Assembly (NCBI GenBank): GCA_964019695.1
Contig: OZ026531.1
Coordinates: 11,498,593 to 11,562,592 of the forward strand
DNA from: Loripinus fragilis
Taxonomy: Eukaryota > Mollusca > Bivalvia > Lucinida > Lucinidae
Length of the DNA stretch: 64,000 bases
Direction of reading: 5' to 3'
Positions within the stretch are counted from its first letter, which is position 1. Each line of letters begins with the position of its first letter. The position numbers and the translations under genes were made by a program. Below are positions 29,046 through 40,844 of the stretch, in pieces. Below the pieces are notes generated by a model. That model searched no databases. It was not told where the DNA came from and saw nothing but the letters and a program-made list of their open reading frames with translations.

Positions 29046-30609
29046 TAGTATAGACTAGAGGACCTGAAGGTCCTGAGGCGCTCACCTGATCTCTTTAATG
29101 ATGTTAAAATAGGCCAAGGTCAACTACCACTTATAATAAAACATATTTTGTTTTACCATATATGGGGGTTGCAGCAATTTTGGTCAAGTGACCTAAAACA
29201 ATCTAATGAATACTCCATCAAACAGCCCAGTGATTTCTGAGTAACCAATGTTTAGATAGGTATGCGGCAGTCCAAATGAGTGGCATTAGATAAAAGGTCA
29301 CAGGTCAGCTTGACATTTGGTACTAGTATAAAACCATTGTCTCATAAGTTTAAACATTTCTCGAAAGTATTATGACTTCAGCTTAAACATATATAGAAAA
29401 ATGAACATTTCAAGCTTTTTCCCATATAAATGCATTAGGAATCAAATTTGACCTTGCCATAGAGTAGGTCAAGCTAGATTCATCATTTGTGCAAGCCTGG
29501 TAGAGACCACATCCCCAATGCTACATACCAAGTCCCAAGGCCATTGGCCTTTTGTTCCAGAGAATAAGATATTTAAAGGGTTTTTACCATATATGGGTGT
29601 GGTGGCCTTGACCTTTGAAACTTACTTATATCCATTGTCTCATTAGGTTTAACATATCAAGTGAGAATAATGACTTTGGTTTCAACAGTATTCAAAAAAT
29701 CAACATTTCCAAAAAAATTCTCATTTAAATGCATTAGGAAGAAAATTTGACCTTGACATTGAGAGGGTCAACTTCAACTTAGGATCATCATTTGAACAAA
29801 CTTGGTGGTCCCCACATCCCCAATGCTACATAGCAAGTCCCAATATCACAGGCCTTCTGGTTCTGGAGAAGAAGATTTTTAAATGTTTTTTTACCATATA
29901 TGGGCATGGCGGTCATCTTGGTCATGTGACCAAAATATTTTGCATAAATTTTGGCTAACTTATCATAAGGATTCTTCACATGAAATTTGAGTTCAATTGG
30001 GCCGATGGTTTGTGAGAAAACTATGTTTTAATATATTGATGGTACTCAAATATGAGTGACCTCAGCTGAAAGGTCAGCTGAATGGTCAAAGGTCAACCTT
30101 GACCTTTGGAACTTAATTATAGCCATTATCTCATTAGGTTGAGCATATCAAGTGAGAATAATGACTATTAAGGCTTCCACAGTTTTCAAAAAAATCAACT
30201 TTTCAGAAATTTTCCCATTTAAATGGCCTTTTGTGACATTGACGTTAAGTAGGTCAAGGTCAACTTAGGATCATCATTTGAACAAATTTGGTAGGCCCCA
30301 CAACCCAAATGCTACATACCAAGTCCCAAGGTCATCCGCCTTCTGGTTTTGGAGAAGAAGATTTTTAAAGGGTTTTTACCATATATGGGCGTGGCGGCCA
30401 TCTTGGTCATGTGACCAGAACCATTTGAACAAACTTTCGTTCCCGCGTCCTAAGGAGTCTCCATATGAAATTTGAATTTAATTGGCCCAGTGGTTCAGAG
30501 GAGATGTTTGAAATTGTGGACTGACGGACGACAGACGCCAGACGAACGCCGGATTGACTGGTATCTTATTAGCTCAACTATGAGCCTTTGGCTCAGGCGA
30601 GCTAATAAG
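29046..30609 (-). mobile_element. Helitron-like non-autonomous element, copy 2
   Basis: Inverse orientation of the element at 6523-8222. Left edge CTAGAGGACCTGAAGGTCCT is the 3' hairpin plus CTAG; the right edge carries the terminal hairpin GAGCCTTTGGCTCAGGCGAG. It has internal units with ATGGCGGCCATCTTGG and TTGACCTTGACC. One internal unit fewer or partly deleted relative to copy 1. Inserted in duplicate 1 only. Confidence 0.65.
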
Positions 30610-31240
30610 GAGAAAATATTGATTTTGAAAAATTAAACAAAAAAGCACACAAAATTACTCAGCAAGCAAAATGTTAATAGCAATAATTCTTGGTACAGTT
30701 GAAATTATATTCTGTTTATCATACAGGTTGCCCATTATGTTTTTTTTGTTTGTGCTTGATTTCTGCATCAGACATGGTTTAATGTTCAGTTTCCATTAAA
30801 AGCTCAAACATTCAATTCCTACTATTGAAATCAAAGCTAAGCAAATGGAGCAATATGAGTGTAGGAGGAATAATTTACCTCATACAGTTGCACTGGTTTT
30901 GATAAACAAAATTGTTCAGCACACAATTGTAAATATTTTCTTTCCCATTATTTTTAATATATGTTTTGGGTGCTCAAAAGAACCGTCTCATTGAAACAGT
31001 TCTTAAGAGTACCAACAAAATATGTTTTGGTTAAGAAATAAGAATTTTTTTATTTTTTGTTACGCACTCTTAACTAAAGGCATGCAATATCATGCCACTT
31101 GTAGCATAATCTAGGGAAGTTAATGTTGGATTTTCAAACCCTATTATTTTCGTGTGTCTGTGCATAAAACAATGCATCAAATTAGACACCATTTTTTTAT
31201 CAACAGAAAAACAGTGATATTTCTCTTAGTCATCCATGAA
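30610..31240. repeat. Shared duplicate block with family A MITE
   Basis: 30610-30940 matches 35790-36780 apart from the 35874 insertion. 30945-31080 is a family A palindrome with a few mismatches in its right arm. Confidence 0.55.
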
Positions 31241-31747
31241 AACATTTGTAGTAGTGCTTATCAGAATGGTCTCAATGAGACCATTCTAATGAGTACCCAC
31301 AATATATTGTTTTATTGAGAAATATGAAAAAATAACACATATCTTCGTAACCACACAGATTCTGTAACAGACTCAAATAAGCCTACTCAGCATATGGCAT
31401 GTAAAAGTTTGGCTATTAATTCTTTCCGATATTTTCAAATAACAAAGGCTGTGCAGATGTGCAGGGTGGTCTGCACCTTTGCTGTTCTCATCTAAAGTGA
31501 GGTTTTCTGAAGTCAAGGGCATATATGGTAATGTTCTTCAGGCTATGTATCATTTAGCCCTTAAAGCAGACGACAATTGAAAATTTTGCAGCTTTTTCAA
31601 AAATAACAAATAAGGCATAATATTTCATGAGAATCGTCTGCTGGCAGACGATTCTCATGTAATATCATACCTTATTTTTGTCAAAAATTGGGAAAGATCG
31701 CGAAAAGTTTGTCATCTGTTGCAGTTATGATTGCCGCTGTAAGGGTT
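31238..31747. repeat. Family A variant, family D and family B MITEs
   Basis: 31238-31325: palindrome AGAATGGTCTCA/inverse. 31436-31520: family D remnant (GGCTGTGCAGATGTGCAGG). 31553-31747: family B, abutting TTAA with CCCTTAAAGCAGACGAC and ending CGCTGTAAGGG-TTAA. All are repeated in duplicate 2 at 37130-37626. Confidence 0.6.
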
Positions 31748-31922
31748 AATATTTCCTGGTAGCATATTTTCTTGCCAGATATGGCATTATTCCTGTGTTT
31801 TTTCCATAATTCTGTAAGACACAAGTAATGAACTCCGAATCAGAGAATCCTGGAAGACAGGCTCTTATAATTGATTTGATATAAACAATGTTGTAGGTAC
31901 CCATTAGAACTGTCTCATGCAT

Positions 31923-32091
31923 GAGCACGGGTGGTAAACCTAGGAACTACCACGAAATTGTGTAAACGTAATTTTGTTCCCAAGCCACATCCGAGACACG
32001 TCGTGGTAGTTTCCAGGCCGAAAATTGGATAAAGAAAGGTTGGTGTCACTTTCATTTTTGTTTTATTTTACAACTAAGAAAATAGACACTA
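31923..32091. repeat. Spacer between duplicates: half of a large foldback
   Basis: GAACTACCACGAAATTGTGT and CACATCCGAGACACGTCGTG match one arm of the 500-bp foldback at 60380-60879 with divergence. Confidence 0.5.
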
Positions 32092-32118
32092 AGTACTAAG
32101 TGGTCAAAGAGTTAAGTT

Positions 32119-32338
32119 TACAATTAAACCTGTCTTAAGCGGCCACACAAATAGAAGACCAAAAATTGGTTTTCAAGACTGACTATCGCTTAATGCAGGT
32201 CAAAAGTATTGCAGAATGCTCCAAGAGAGCATTCTGCAATACTTTCCACCTTCAGTAAGCTACCATTTGTCTCAAAGACCTTTGTTTTTCCTATTTTTGA
32301 GTGGCTGCTTAAGACAGATTTTACTGTATTTCATGTTA
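32119..32338. mobile_element. TA-flanked MITE family G, copy 2 (uninterrupted)
   Basis: Ends TACAATTAAACC and ATTTTACTGTA, centre palindrome CAGAATGCTCCAAGAGAGCA. Serves as empty-site reference for 25377-25937. Confidence 0.65.
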
Positions 32339-32449
32339 TACCTCTTCAAATTTAAATCTATGCTATTTTCCAGGAGTGATTCTTTCTTTTACAAAAAATT
32401 ATTTCAGAAAAAACACAAGACTTAAGTGTCAAGATCAGGCATACTATTT

Positions 32450-33340
32450 TGTTGGGCCTGATCTGGGTCCAAACTGTTTGCAAAGATTATCAGCAGACGA
32501 CACTAGCATGCAGAATTACCACCATAAGACATTCACAGGATTTCATTTGTACCAAAAGCACCCGGTCATTAACCCTTACCATAATAGAGGCGCCAGTTTT
32601 GTCGTCTTCTCATAACTTTTGCAAACAGTTTGGCCCAAGATCAGGACCAACAAAACGTTGGTCCTATTCTTGATCAAAATCATTTGACACTCTGATAGTG
32701 TTCCTGAATTTTTTTTTGAAAAAAGTTAATTTTGAAAAAAATTCAGCAGACGACAACAAAAGCATGAAAAATTACCCAGCATGCAGAGCGTTAAGTTTAT
32801 TTCTGCAACTCAGGAACCGGATTTATGATTGTCCTTAGGATTAAATCATCAATAAATTTCATTCAAACAAAAGATAAAAGAATACTGCAAGCTTAAGTTC
32901 AGTGCATCTTATTCAGTAATTCATCTATTAAAGAATTTAATAAAATATTACAAACAGAGAGCCGCCAGGAATTAGTTTTGGTGAGCCAGGGAGAAAATAT
33001 CTCATTCATTCCCATACTTAACACTATAATTACCCTATGTTATTAATCAAGTAATTTATAATTGGCCCAATGGCAGTTACAGATCCGATGCCAAGTCTCA
33101 GGCCAATACAGTTGACCTCAGATCTGTATCTGGGCCAATACCAAATCACTTTGATTTATGATGTTTTATCACATCTTTTACAGACAAATGTGTCCATGTC
33201 ATACTGGTTTGACCTCAGCTTAATACAGCTGACCTGAGACCGGTATTGATTTGATCTTAGATCAATACAGAAATCCATGATGCAGACTGTATATTAATAA
33301 TAAAAGACTAGAGCAGCAGTCAATGGTACTCCTTCCCAAA
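32450..33340. repeat. Duplicate block with family C MITEs
   Basis: Homologous to 26220-27130. 32450-32520 and 32570-32790 carry the family C boxes (GATCTGGGTCCAAACTGTTT, CAAGATCAGGACCAACAAAA). Confidence 0.55.
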
Positions 33341-34010
33341 TACCCGCTTTTTTACCTTTGACCTTGGGGTCAAGGTTGCACAAAATGATAACCAGTACCC
33401 TTTACATCATGTCACCTTCCACTTGCAAAGTTTGAAGTTGCTACGTCCAAAGGTTTAGGAGGAGATGCATTTACAAGAAAATACTATATGTGACCTTGAC
33501 TTTGGGTCACACAAAAATCTTGCCCAGTACCCTCTAATGCACCTGCAAAGTTTGAAGTTGCTGCATCAAATGGTTTAGAAGATGCATTTACAAGAAAATT
33601 CAACATATGACCTTGACTTTGAGGTCAAGGTCACATAAAATGTTGCCCAGTACCCTCCACATCATATAACAAATGCACTTGCAAAGTTTGAAACTGCTAC
33701 ATCCAACAGTTTGGGAGGATATGCATTACAAGAAAATACATTTAACCTTGGAGTAAAGGCCACACAAATGTGGCCCAGTACCCTCTACATCATGTGACCT
33801 ATGGACCCTTAAAGTTTGAAGCTGCTACATTTAACAATTTAGGAGATACATTTACAAGACAATACACTAATCATACTAAACGTCAGCCAGTACCCTCTAC
33901 ATCATGTGATCTATGCATCTGCAAAGTTTGAAATTGCTAGGAGAGGATACAATTACAAAAAACATGATGGATGGACGGACACACAGACAGACAATGGACC
34001 CACTTTGGTA
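33340..34010 (+). repeat. Tandem array of about 118 bp (copy 2, shorter)
   Basis: About five or six degraded units of the 27130-28490 array; the block of near-identical units is absent here, so the array expanded in copy 1 or shrank in copy 2. Confidence 0.65.
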
Positions 34011-34289
34011 TGAAATTTAATATACCCTATTTTTCCATACTTAAACTTGCACAAGTCAGTGTGGTTTTTAAAATGTCATCTGCAGCAATTATATTATAGG
34101 TGCTGTTTTTAAAGCAGGTAATTGGTTTTTTCTATAGAAAAAACATTAGCAATATAGCAAACATATCAATCACAGGCATGTCCTGGGTTGAATCTTCATC
34201 AAGTTCAGACACCCAGCTGGAGAACTCACTTGAGATCATATTGACTTTTTTATCAACCCTCCCTGGCTGAATCAAAGCACTGAGAGTAT

Positions 34290-35264
34290 TGTTGAATCCA
34301 AAAGGAAAAAGGCCAAATATTCATTAACCCTTTGTATTCTGGAAAACCACTAAATGAGTACTTTTGTAAACAGTGAAGAAATGCATAATAGACAATGTGA
34401 TAGAAATATGCCAAAAGCCATGCTCTAGAACTTAACCCTAGTGGATTTCATGTGAATGATTGTTTTGAAAATGTTTTCGGTCAATCAAGGATAAAGACTT
34501 AAAATTACTGTAATATAATGGATTATTCCATGGCCATATAACGCTCTTTGCTATAAATATACTGTATATCTTTAGCTAAAGTGAGTTTATACTTGTATCT
34601 TGTATGCCATTTCAATTTTGGCTGTATAATAACTTGTTTGTCTAATTTTAATGCTAATAATGATTTCTGGAATAATCTTTATTATAATTGCAAAGACAAT
34701 TCTTTTATATTTTAATTGTTCTGTAAACAACCCAAAGGCTTCTAGAATATCTATTTTTAGATTAATAGTCACCCAGTTTGAATGCTGAAGAAAATCTAGT
34801 ACTTTCTTGAAATATTGACTTGTAATTTTAAGGCATGATGGTAAATTATAGATATATAAGGGGCTCAGAATTTTATGGAAATTATCTTTGTTTCACTAAT
34901 GTTCTATGATACAAAGAAATTTTGTTAAGCTGCATGGATTAATTTTTATTCCTTAGTATAATGTACTGGAATTCATGTGTAAATATATGTGCATGAAAGT
35001 TTGGATTGTTCATGTTTCGGGGTGCTTACAGGTAACTACAAAGTGGGATTTACCAATCCAAATCAATCCAACAGATGGTTCAGGAGGAGGTGCATGTGAT
35101 TTTTTTTTTTTTTTTTTTTTAAAAAAACATTAAATTCAAAATGGTTGCCATCAGGTGGCCATCTTTGACATGTGAACAAACAATTTAAGACAAATTCTGA
35201 ATCTCTATGCATGATGCCCAAATGCCTCGATCCCACTTTTTTTTTTTATGCTGAATCTGACACA
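34290..35264. other. Unassigned block present only in duplicate 2
   Basis: AT-rich with a run of about 22 T at 35101-35121. No coding signal. Copy 1 jumps across this block at GAGAGTATTG/ATGGACGATGG. Confidence 0.4.
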
Positions 35265-35470
35265 TACAGTAAAACCTTAAGCAGCCACTCAAAAATAGAC
35301 AAAATAAAGGTCTTAATGACAACTGGTAGCTTAATGAAGGTCAAAAGTATTGCAGAATGCTCTCTGGGAGCATTCTGCAATACGTTTGACCTGCATTAAG
35401 CAATAATCAGCCTTGAAAATCAAGTTGTGGCCTTCTTTTTGAGTGGCCGCTCAAGACAGGTTTTACTGTA
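35265..35470. mobile_element. TA-flanked MITE family G, copy 3
   Basis: A clean 206-bp copy: TACAGTAAAACC and GGTTTTACTGTA at the ends, near-palindromic throughout (GTATTGCAGAATGCTCTCTG and inverse). Confidence 0.75.
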
Positions 35471-35789
35471 TGTTTCGGGAGGACATGTCAGTTGAATTTT
35501 CCATGACGTCCTGAAGCCCCCCCCCCACCCCCCCCACCCACCCCCCACCATACATTCTGGTTCAATCAGACATATAATTTGTAAGATGTGTTTGAAGAAT
35601 TTCAATATAGCCACAAAATAATTGAAGCCATCTTGCATCTTGGATATCGGGATATGTCTCACATCTCCCATTCACATACAGTTCTGGAGGAGATGCGAAA
35701 AGTTAATGATGGACCATGGATGACAGACATCAGGCTATATAGTAGTTATATAGCCTTCAGGTGAACTTAATTAAAAAATCAGTCAACAT
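35471..35789. other. Unassigned, C-rich tract
   Basis: Contains a C-rich run 35517-35549. The minus-strand ORF across it is low-complexity (Gly/Trp) and not a gene. Confidence 0.35.
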
Positions 35790-35873
35790 TAATTTTGAAA
35801 AAATCAACAAAAAAGCACACAAAATTACTCAGCAAGCAAAATGTCAATAGCAATAATTCTTGGTACAGTTATA

Positions 35874-36533
35874 CAGTCAACCCTCTTTATAACGACAATG
35901 TTTGTTCCAAGCTTTCTTTGACGTTAAAGTGAATTTGCTGTTATAAAGAAATTTTGACCAATACCACATTTTAACATCATAATCATTTGGTAGCAGAAAA
36001 AATCATACAAATTTATTAAAATGCCATTGTTCCAAATGTATACATCAGTTCAGCTTCATATTGCATCAAAATGAACAAAGCTTCCCTTTTATCAAATGAG
36101 ACGGATACATGTTCATGCAAAATACCCAGTGATATAAGAATCCTTTTTCAGTATTTTAACAGCAAGAATCTTTCTGCCACTGTCTTATCTAAAATGTTTT
36201 TCTTTTACAGCCTATTTTAACTTGTTGAATATTAGCTTTATAGTATGTTTGTTGGAAAATTGCTTGTTATCTGTTTAAATGTATCCACTGTAAAATAAAG
36301 TTTCTTGTATCTTGACCTTATCACAAAATTGTCTGACACATGGTAAAAATTCTGTTATAATGGATTTATTTCCAATAGAAAATGTATATCTGTTCCCAGA
36401 AGTTACTGTCGGTGTCCTTAAGTGAATATTCTGTTATAAAGAGGGAATTTTAATGAAAACAGATCCGTTCCGAGCATATTTATGTTGGATATTGAATATT
36501 CTGTTATAATGACGTTATGAAGAGTTTTGACTG
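35874..36533. mobile_element. 660-bp pogo-like MITE
   Basis: Inverted ends CAGTCAACCCTCTTTATAAC and inverse CAGTCAAAACTCTTCATAAC, with CTGTTATAA repeated internally. Absent from duplicate 1 (30695-30705 reads through). CAGTC... ends with TATAACG boxes resemble pogo/Tigger-type MITEs; the target duplication is not clean. Confidence 0.7.
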
Positions 36534-36780
36534 AAATTATATTCTCTTTATCATACAGGTTGCCCATTACGTTTTGTTTTGTTTTTTTAAACAGTTAAAT
36601 TGTGCTTGATTTCTGCATCAGACATGGTTTAATGTTCAGTTTCCATTAAAAGCTCAAACATTCAATTCCTACTATTGAAATCAAAGCTAAGCAAATGGAG
36701 CAATATGAGTGTAGGAGGAATAATTTACCTCATACAGTTTCATCCGTTAGATAAACGAAATTGTTCAGAATACAATTGTT

Positions 36781-36920
36781 AATATTTTCTTTCCCATTAT
36801 TTTTAACATATGTTTTGGGTGCTCAAAAGAACCGTCTCATTGAGACGGTTCTTTTGAGTACCCACAACATATGTTTTGGTTAAGAAATAAGAAATTTTTA
36901 TTTTTTGTTACACACTCTTA
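36781..36920. repeat. Palindromic MITE family A (best preserved)
   Basis: AACATATGTTTTGGGTGCTC then AAAAGAACCGTCTCAT and full inverse to CATATGTTTTGGTTAAGAAA. Confidence 0.7.
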
Positions 36921-37129
36921 ACTAAAGGCCTGCAGTTTCATGCCATTTGCAGCATAATCTAGAAGTTAATGTTGGATTTTCAATCCCTATAATTTTGTGG
37001 TGTATGTGCATGAATCTTATTTTGGCAAGCCACAGAATAATATATGGAATCAATACATTAAATAAGACACCATTTTTTGATCAACAGAAAAACAATAATA
37101 TTTCTCTTGGTCCTCTGTGAAAACATGTA

Positions 37130-37626
37130 TAGTGGTGGTTATCAGAAGTGTCTCAATGAGACCATTCTAATGAGCACCCACGAAATGTTTTATTGAGAAA
37201 CTCCTATCTTCATGGTTCCTGTCCAAGAAATACTCAAATAAGCCTACTCAGCATTTGCCATGTAACTAGTTTGGCTATTAATTCTTTCTGAATTTGCAAA
37301 TAACAAAGGCTGCACAGATGTGCAGGGTGGTCTGTGCCTTTGCTGTTCTCATCCATTAAGTGAGGTTTTCTCAACTCGAGGGCATATATGGTAATGTTCT
37401 TCAGGCTATGTATCATTTAGCCCTTAAAGTGCAATGTATAATTTGCAGCAGACGACAATTGAAAATTTTGCCGCTTTTTCAAAAATAACAAATAAGGCAT
37501 GATATTTCATAAGAATCGCCTGCTGGCAGACAATTCTCATGTAATATCATACCTTATTTTTGTCGAAAATTGAGAAATATCTCGCAAATTTGTTGTCTGC
37601 TGCAGTTGTGATTGGCGCTTTAAGGG
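37130..37626. repeat. Family A variant, family D, family B MITEs (duplicate 2)
   Basis: Counterparts of 31238-31747. The family B copy is 37425-37626 with CCCTTAAAGTGCAATG at its left end and GGCGCTTTAAGGGTTA at its right end. Confidence 0.6.
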
Positions 37627-37857
37627 TTACTATTTCCTGGTAGCATATTTTCTTGCCAGATATGGCATTATTCCTGTGTTTTTTCCATAATTCTTTAAGG
37701 CATAAGTAATGAACTCCGAATCAGAGAATCCTGGAAGACAGGCTTTTATAATTGATTTGATATAAACAATGTTGTAGGTACCCATTAGAACTGCCTCATG
37801 CATGAGGCAGGTCTCAGATGAACACTTACAACACCGCCATAGGTCAAGATAAGGAAA

Positions 37858-38548
37858 TTTTATGAGCGTAAAATTGTAATTATTTTCTTTCAATTTAAAC
37901 ATGTGTTTTGGGTGCTCAATAAAAAACTGTTTCATTGAGACAGTTTTTTTGAGTACCCACAACATATGTTTTGGATGAGAAATAAAGAAAATAATTTTTC
38001 CAATACACACTCTTAAGGCCCTGTCACACTATAACGTTTTAGCCAACGTACGCCGATGTATGAAGTATATATCTAGTACGCTGGCATACTCTGAAATCTA
38101 ACAAAAAAAATCAGGGAAAACCTCTCGTATGTATACCTTATTTCTGGCGTAACATAACTTATACTTGTATTAGCCTATAATAGCATATGCCCAGCTCTTA
38201 ACTTATGAAAAACTTATGCACAACGATCGTCTAACATATGATGAATTGTACAACGCTCCTTTACGTATGCATAACTTACCTGCTGCTTACATCTAATGTA
38301 AGCCTAACATATAGAAGCAGTACATTCGCATTCGCTGTAATTTTTATAGATGCACAAAATGTTAGACCTCTGGGCCGTATCTCAACGTATACCAACGTAC
38401 TATAGCGGGCTCGTAACGTGTTTAAAACTTATTTCTAACATACTCAGCGTATACCAACGTACTTGCTGAATTTCTCATACGTCGGCATACGTTGGTGCTA
38501 TACGTCATAGTGTGGCAGGGCCTTTATCTGGAGGCCTGCACTGCTTTT
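37858..38548. repeat. Family A MITE interrupted by a Harbinger-type MITE
   Basis: Family A palindrome (37905-37960: GGTGCTCAATAAAAAACTGT and inverse) and its downstream phrase CACTCTTA...TATCTGGAGGCCTG, split at the TTA by 38016-38523. The uninterrupted phrase is at about 5380. Confidence 0.6.
38016..38523. mobile_element. 508-bp MITE, PIF/Harbinger type
   Basis: Inverted repeats of about 50 bp starting AGGCCCTGTCACACTATAAC and, from the right, AGGCCCTGCCACACTATGAC. Flanked by TTA (38013-38015 and 38524-38526), the 3-bp target of PIF/Harbinger elements. The interior repeats CCAACGTAC/CATACG boxes. Non-coding. Confidence 0.8.
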
Positions 38549-39180
38549 GACAGAAATATAGTTGTTCTAACCACTAACTGTTTTTTTTTATCAAGAACAT
38601 TGGGATATAAACTTGGGTAGACAAAGGCATCTTTTTTATTTCATTAGATTAATACCACGATAGAGAACCACTGTACTCGAACAGCCCAGTCATCGCACGC
38701 TGGTTGCAGTCGAGGAGGGCACAAAATAACACTATTTTGGATTACTGTGATCCATTCTATAAGTAAATTCTTTACAACTATTAATTTTCACAATGAGTTT
38801 TTCATTGGAATTATCACTAAGATATTATAGTCCTTCCTGGCACAATTGGAGCCTTTAAATTCAAAAACTAGTTAAGTTACTGGCATTGTACCAGCTGTCG
38901 AAGGGCTAATTAAAATCAATATGTTGCAGTCCATGACTTGATCACTAGGTTATACAGAACTATGCTATCAGTATGAACAGCTTGAATAACTTTCAAAATG
39001 TTCTGCCCTCAGATTTCAACTTTTTGCACATTAAAGTACTGATATTAAGTAATCTAAGCATAAATGTAAGAACATAAGTTGTGTTTGGGGCCCATAAATT
39101 GAAAAGGGACAATTTTACAAACAAATGAAAGGAAAAAAGTCATTCCCTATAATCCAACTCCATGTTATAACAAAGTGTGT
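38549..39180. other. Unassigned sequence
   Basis: No coding signal or repeat structure recognised. Confidence 0.3.
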
Positions 39181-39184
39181 TATA

Positions 39185-39400
39185 TAGGGACTCAGGGGCG
39201 GATCCAGGATTTCTGGAAAGGGGGTTCATATGTATAAGGGTGGGGTATTGATCTAATTTTTCTTAACTATCCCATTAAAATGAAATAATTTGGTCTCATT
39301 GAGACCAAATTATTTCATTTTCAAAGGATATTTAAGAACTGGGGGCAGGGACTGAACTATATCTTGAAGCCTTGCTGACCATATAGAATACCCATTCCGG
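39185..39400. repeat. Foldback MITE family F, copy 1
   Basis: GGATCCAGGATTTCTGGAAA edge and central palindrome AAATGAAATAATTTGGTCTC with inverse. Same family at 59035-59290. Confidence 0.6.
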
Positions 39401-39794
39401 AGCTGTTTCAGACATAAATATTGCTAAATTGGTGCTTCAGCCATTGTATGTCATTCCAGTTAGGTGCATCTCAATTACTGTGCAATCATAGGGAACTTAA
39501 CATTATCGTCCCAACTAATCCAGGAAATTACGATACCATATGTCAACTTCAGATCGTATCCTGATATGTCCCGCATATCCCAGCATTCAATTTGCCATAA
39601 TTATATTGAGGCTCGTTCCAATATAAAAGAATCGTAACTGTCTAGCAGATAACGGTTACCCTAGCAATCGTTTACAACTATATCAATAATATACTATTTG
39701 ATATACAATATATCATATACTTAATTTATTCTGAAATAATAGTGGGTTTTTTTCCCCTCAAAATGTTAAGCCTTTGCATACTGGGCAATTTTTC
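39401..39794. other. Unassigned sequence
   Basis: Only AT-rich sequence; nothing recognised. Confidence 0.3.
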
Positions 39795-39814
39795 AGGAAC
39801 CAAAATGGTCTAGA

Positions 39815-40082
39815 CATTGGCGTAGCACCCATTAAGCAGGTTACAAACGTGGGTAATAAAAATAGTAGCATTCAAGGGAGGTCACTTAATGTAATAAAAG
39901 TGATCTTCATACTATAAGGAACTGCTCAGAAAGGAAAGAATTTGCTTCCCCTGGGAGCAAATTCCTTCCTTTAAGAGAAGTTCACATTTTGAAGAGGGAA
40001 GCAATGGAAGAAAATCATGGCTTGATCCAGTAGTCTCCCTTTGATGTGCTCACTTTTTCAGAGTTCTGGCTACGCCATTGCT
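39815..40082. repeat. Foldback MITE family I, copy 2
   Basis: Edges TTGGCGTAGCACC and GGCTACGCCATTG, centre GAAAGAATTTGCTTCCCCTG with inverse, inner boxes TCAAGGGAGGTCACTT and AGTCTCCCTTTGATGTGC, as in 15585-15865. Confidence 0.6.
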
Positions 40083-40230
40083 AGAAGAGACTGTTAGAAC
40101 CGTAACATCAACAGACATAAAATGCCTAATGTACTGGTCGCTGTCAATAACCAAAATGGATTAGAAGATACTGCTTAGCAGCCATAACGTCAACAGATAT
40201 AAAAATGCCAAATGTACTACTAAAATTGGT

Positions 40231-40407
40231 CTAAAATGTGTTTGGATCAAGACGACCACAAACGCAGTCATTTCCTTCTAATTTCTCAGAACTGTTTGTT
40301 GTATGGGAATTTTTTTCAAAATCAATGTTTTCTAGAGATCCTTTTGGGAATGCCATCAGCATGTCAAACAGTTTTGTCAAACTCACAACAGATTCTGTCA
40401 CACCCAT
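40231..40407 (-). CDS. Small unrecognised ORF
   Basis: 58 codons from ATG at 40407 to TAG at 40231 (MGVTESVVSLTKLFDMLMAF...CGRLDPNTF). It sits in a stretch free of recognised repeats and has a balanced composition (LTKLFDMLMAFPKGSLENID reads like a helical segment). It matches no family I know. An in-frame stop precedes the ATG, and no supporting splice sites were established. It could be a terminal exon or chance. Confidence 0.2.
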   Translation of the reverse strand: MGVTESVVSLTKLFDMLMAFPKGSLENIDFEKNSHTTNSSEKLEGNDCVCGRLDPNTF

Positions 40408-40514
40408 GAGCTTGGTGAGCTAATTGGTGAGCTAAAAACCATGTGAGAGTATTGAATTAAATTAAAACTAATAGTACCTTAATATATAGCTTCTTTTCTC
40501 TTATGTTTTAATTG

Positions 40515-40740
40515 CTGCAATTATCCTATGACTGAAAGATAACTCTTGTGATTTTTATTGATATGTAATTCTGCAAGTGCGTCCCATTACAATTTTCTTA
40601 TAACTAAGAAAGATAACTCTTGTGATTTTTAATTGATATGAATACATGCAACTGCATTCAAAATACAATTATATTATTTTTGTGAAAGATAACTTGTGAT
40701 TTTTATTGATACTATATCTGCAACTGCATCCAGTTAAAGT
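40515..40740 (+). repeat. Three tandem units of about 80-85 bp
   Basis: AAAGATAACTCTTGTGATTT, TTGATATGTAATTCTGCAA and GCATCCAGTTA/CAATT recur three times (from about 40535, 40610, 40685). Confidence 0.6.
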
Positions 40741-40844
40741 ATGAAAACCAAACAATTGTGGTGCTTAGTACTATAGCTAATGAGGGAAAAAAACTATCTC
40801 TTGCAATTCAAAATGAAACATCAATTTTGTTGCTCATATGGGCC

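Larger units (their letters stand above)
25316..31922 (+). repeat. Tandem segmental duplication, copy 1
   Basis: Shares with 32092-37806 a long collinear series of blocks, starting CTAAGTACTAAGTGGTCAAA and ending CCCATTAGAACTG(T/C)CTCATGC. Identity looks around 90 percent or more in shared blocks. Copy 1 alone carries the insertions at 25377-25937, 28614-28830 and 29046-30609 and lacks about 1.4 kb present in copy 2 (34290-35705). Confidence 0.75.
32092..37806 (+). repeat. Tandem segmental duplication, copy 2
   Basis: Collinear with 25316-31922. It carries unoccupied sites for two copy 1 insertions and has its own 660-bp pogo-like MITE and an extra 1.4-kb block (34290-35705). Confidence 0.75.
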
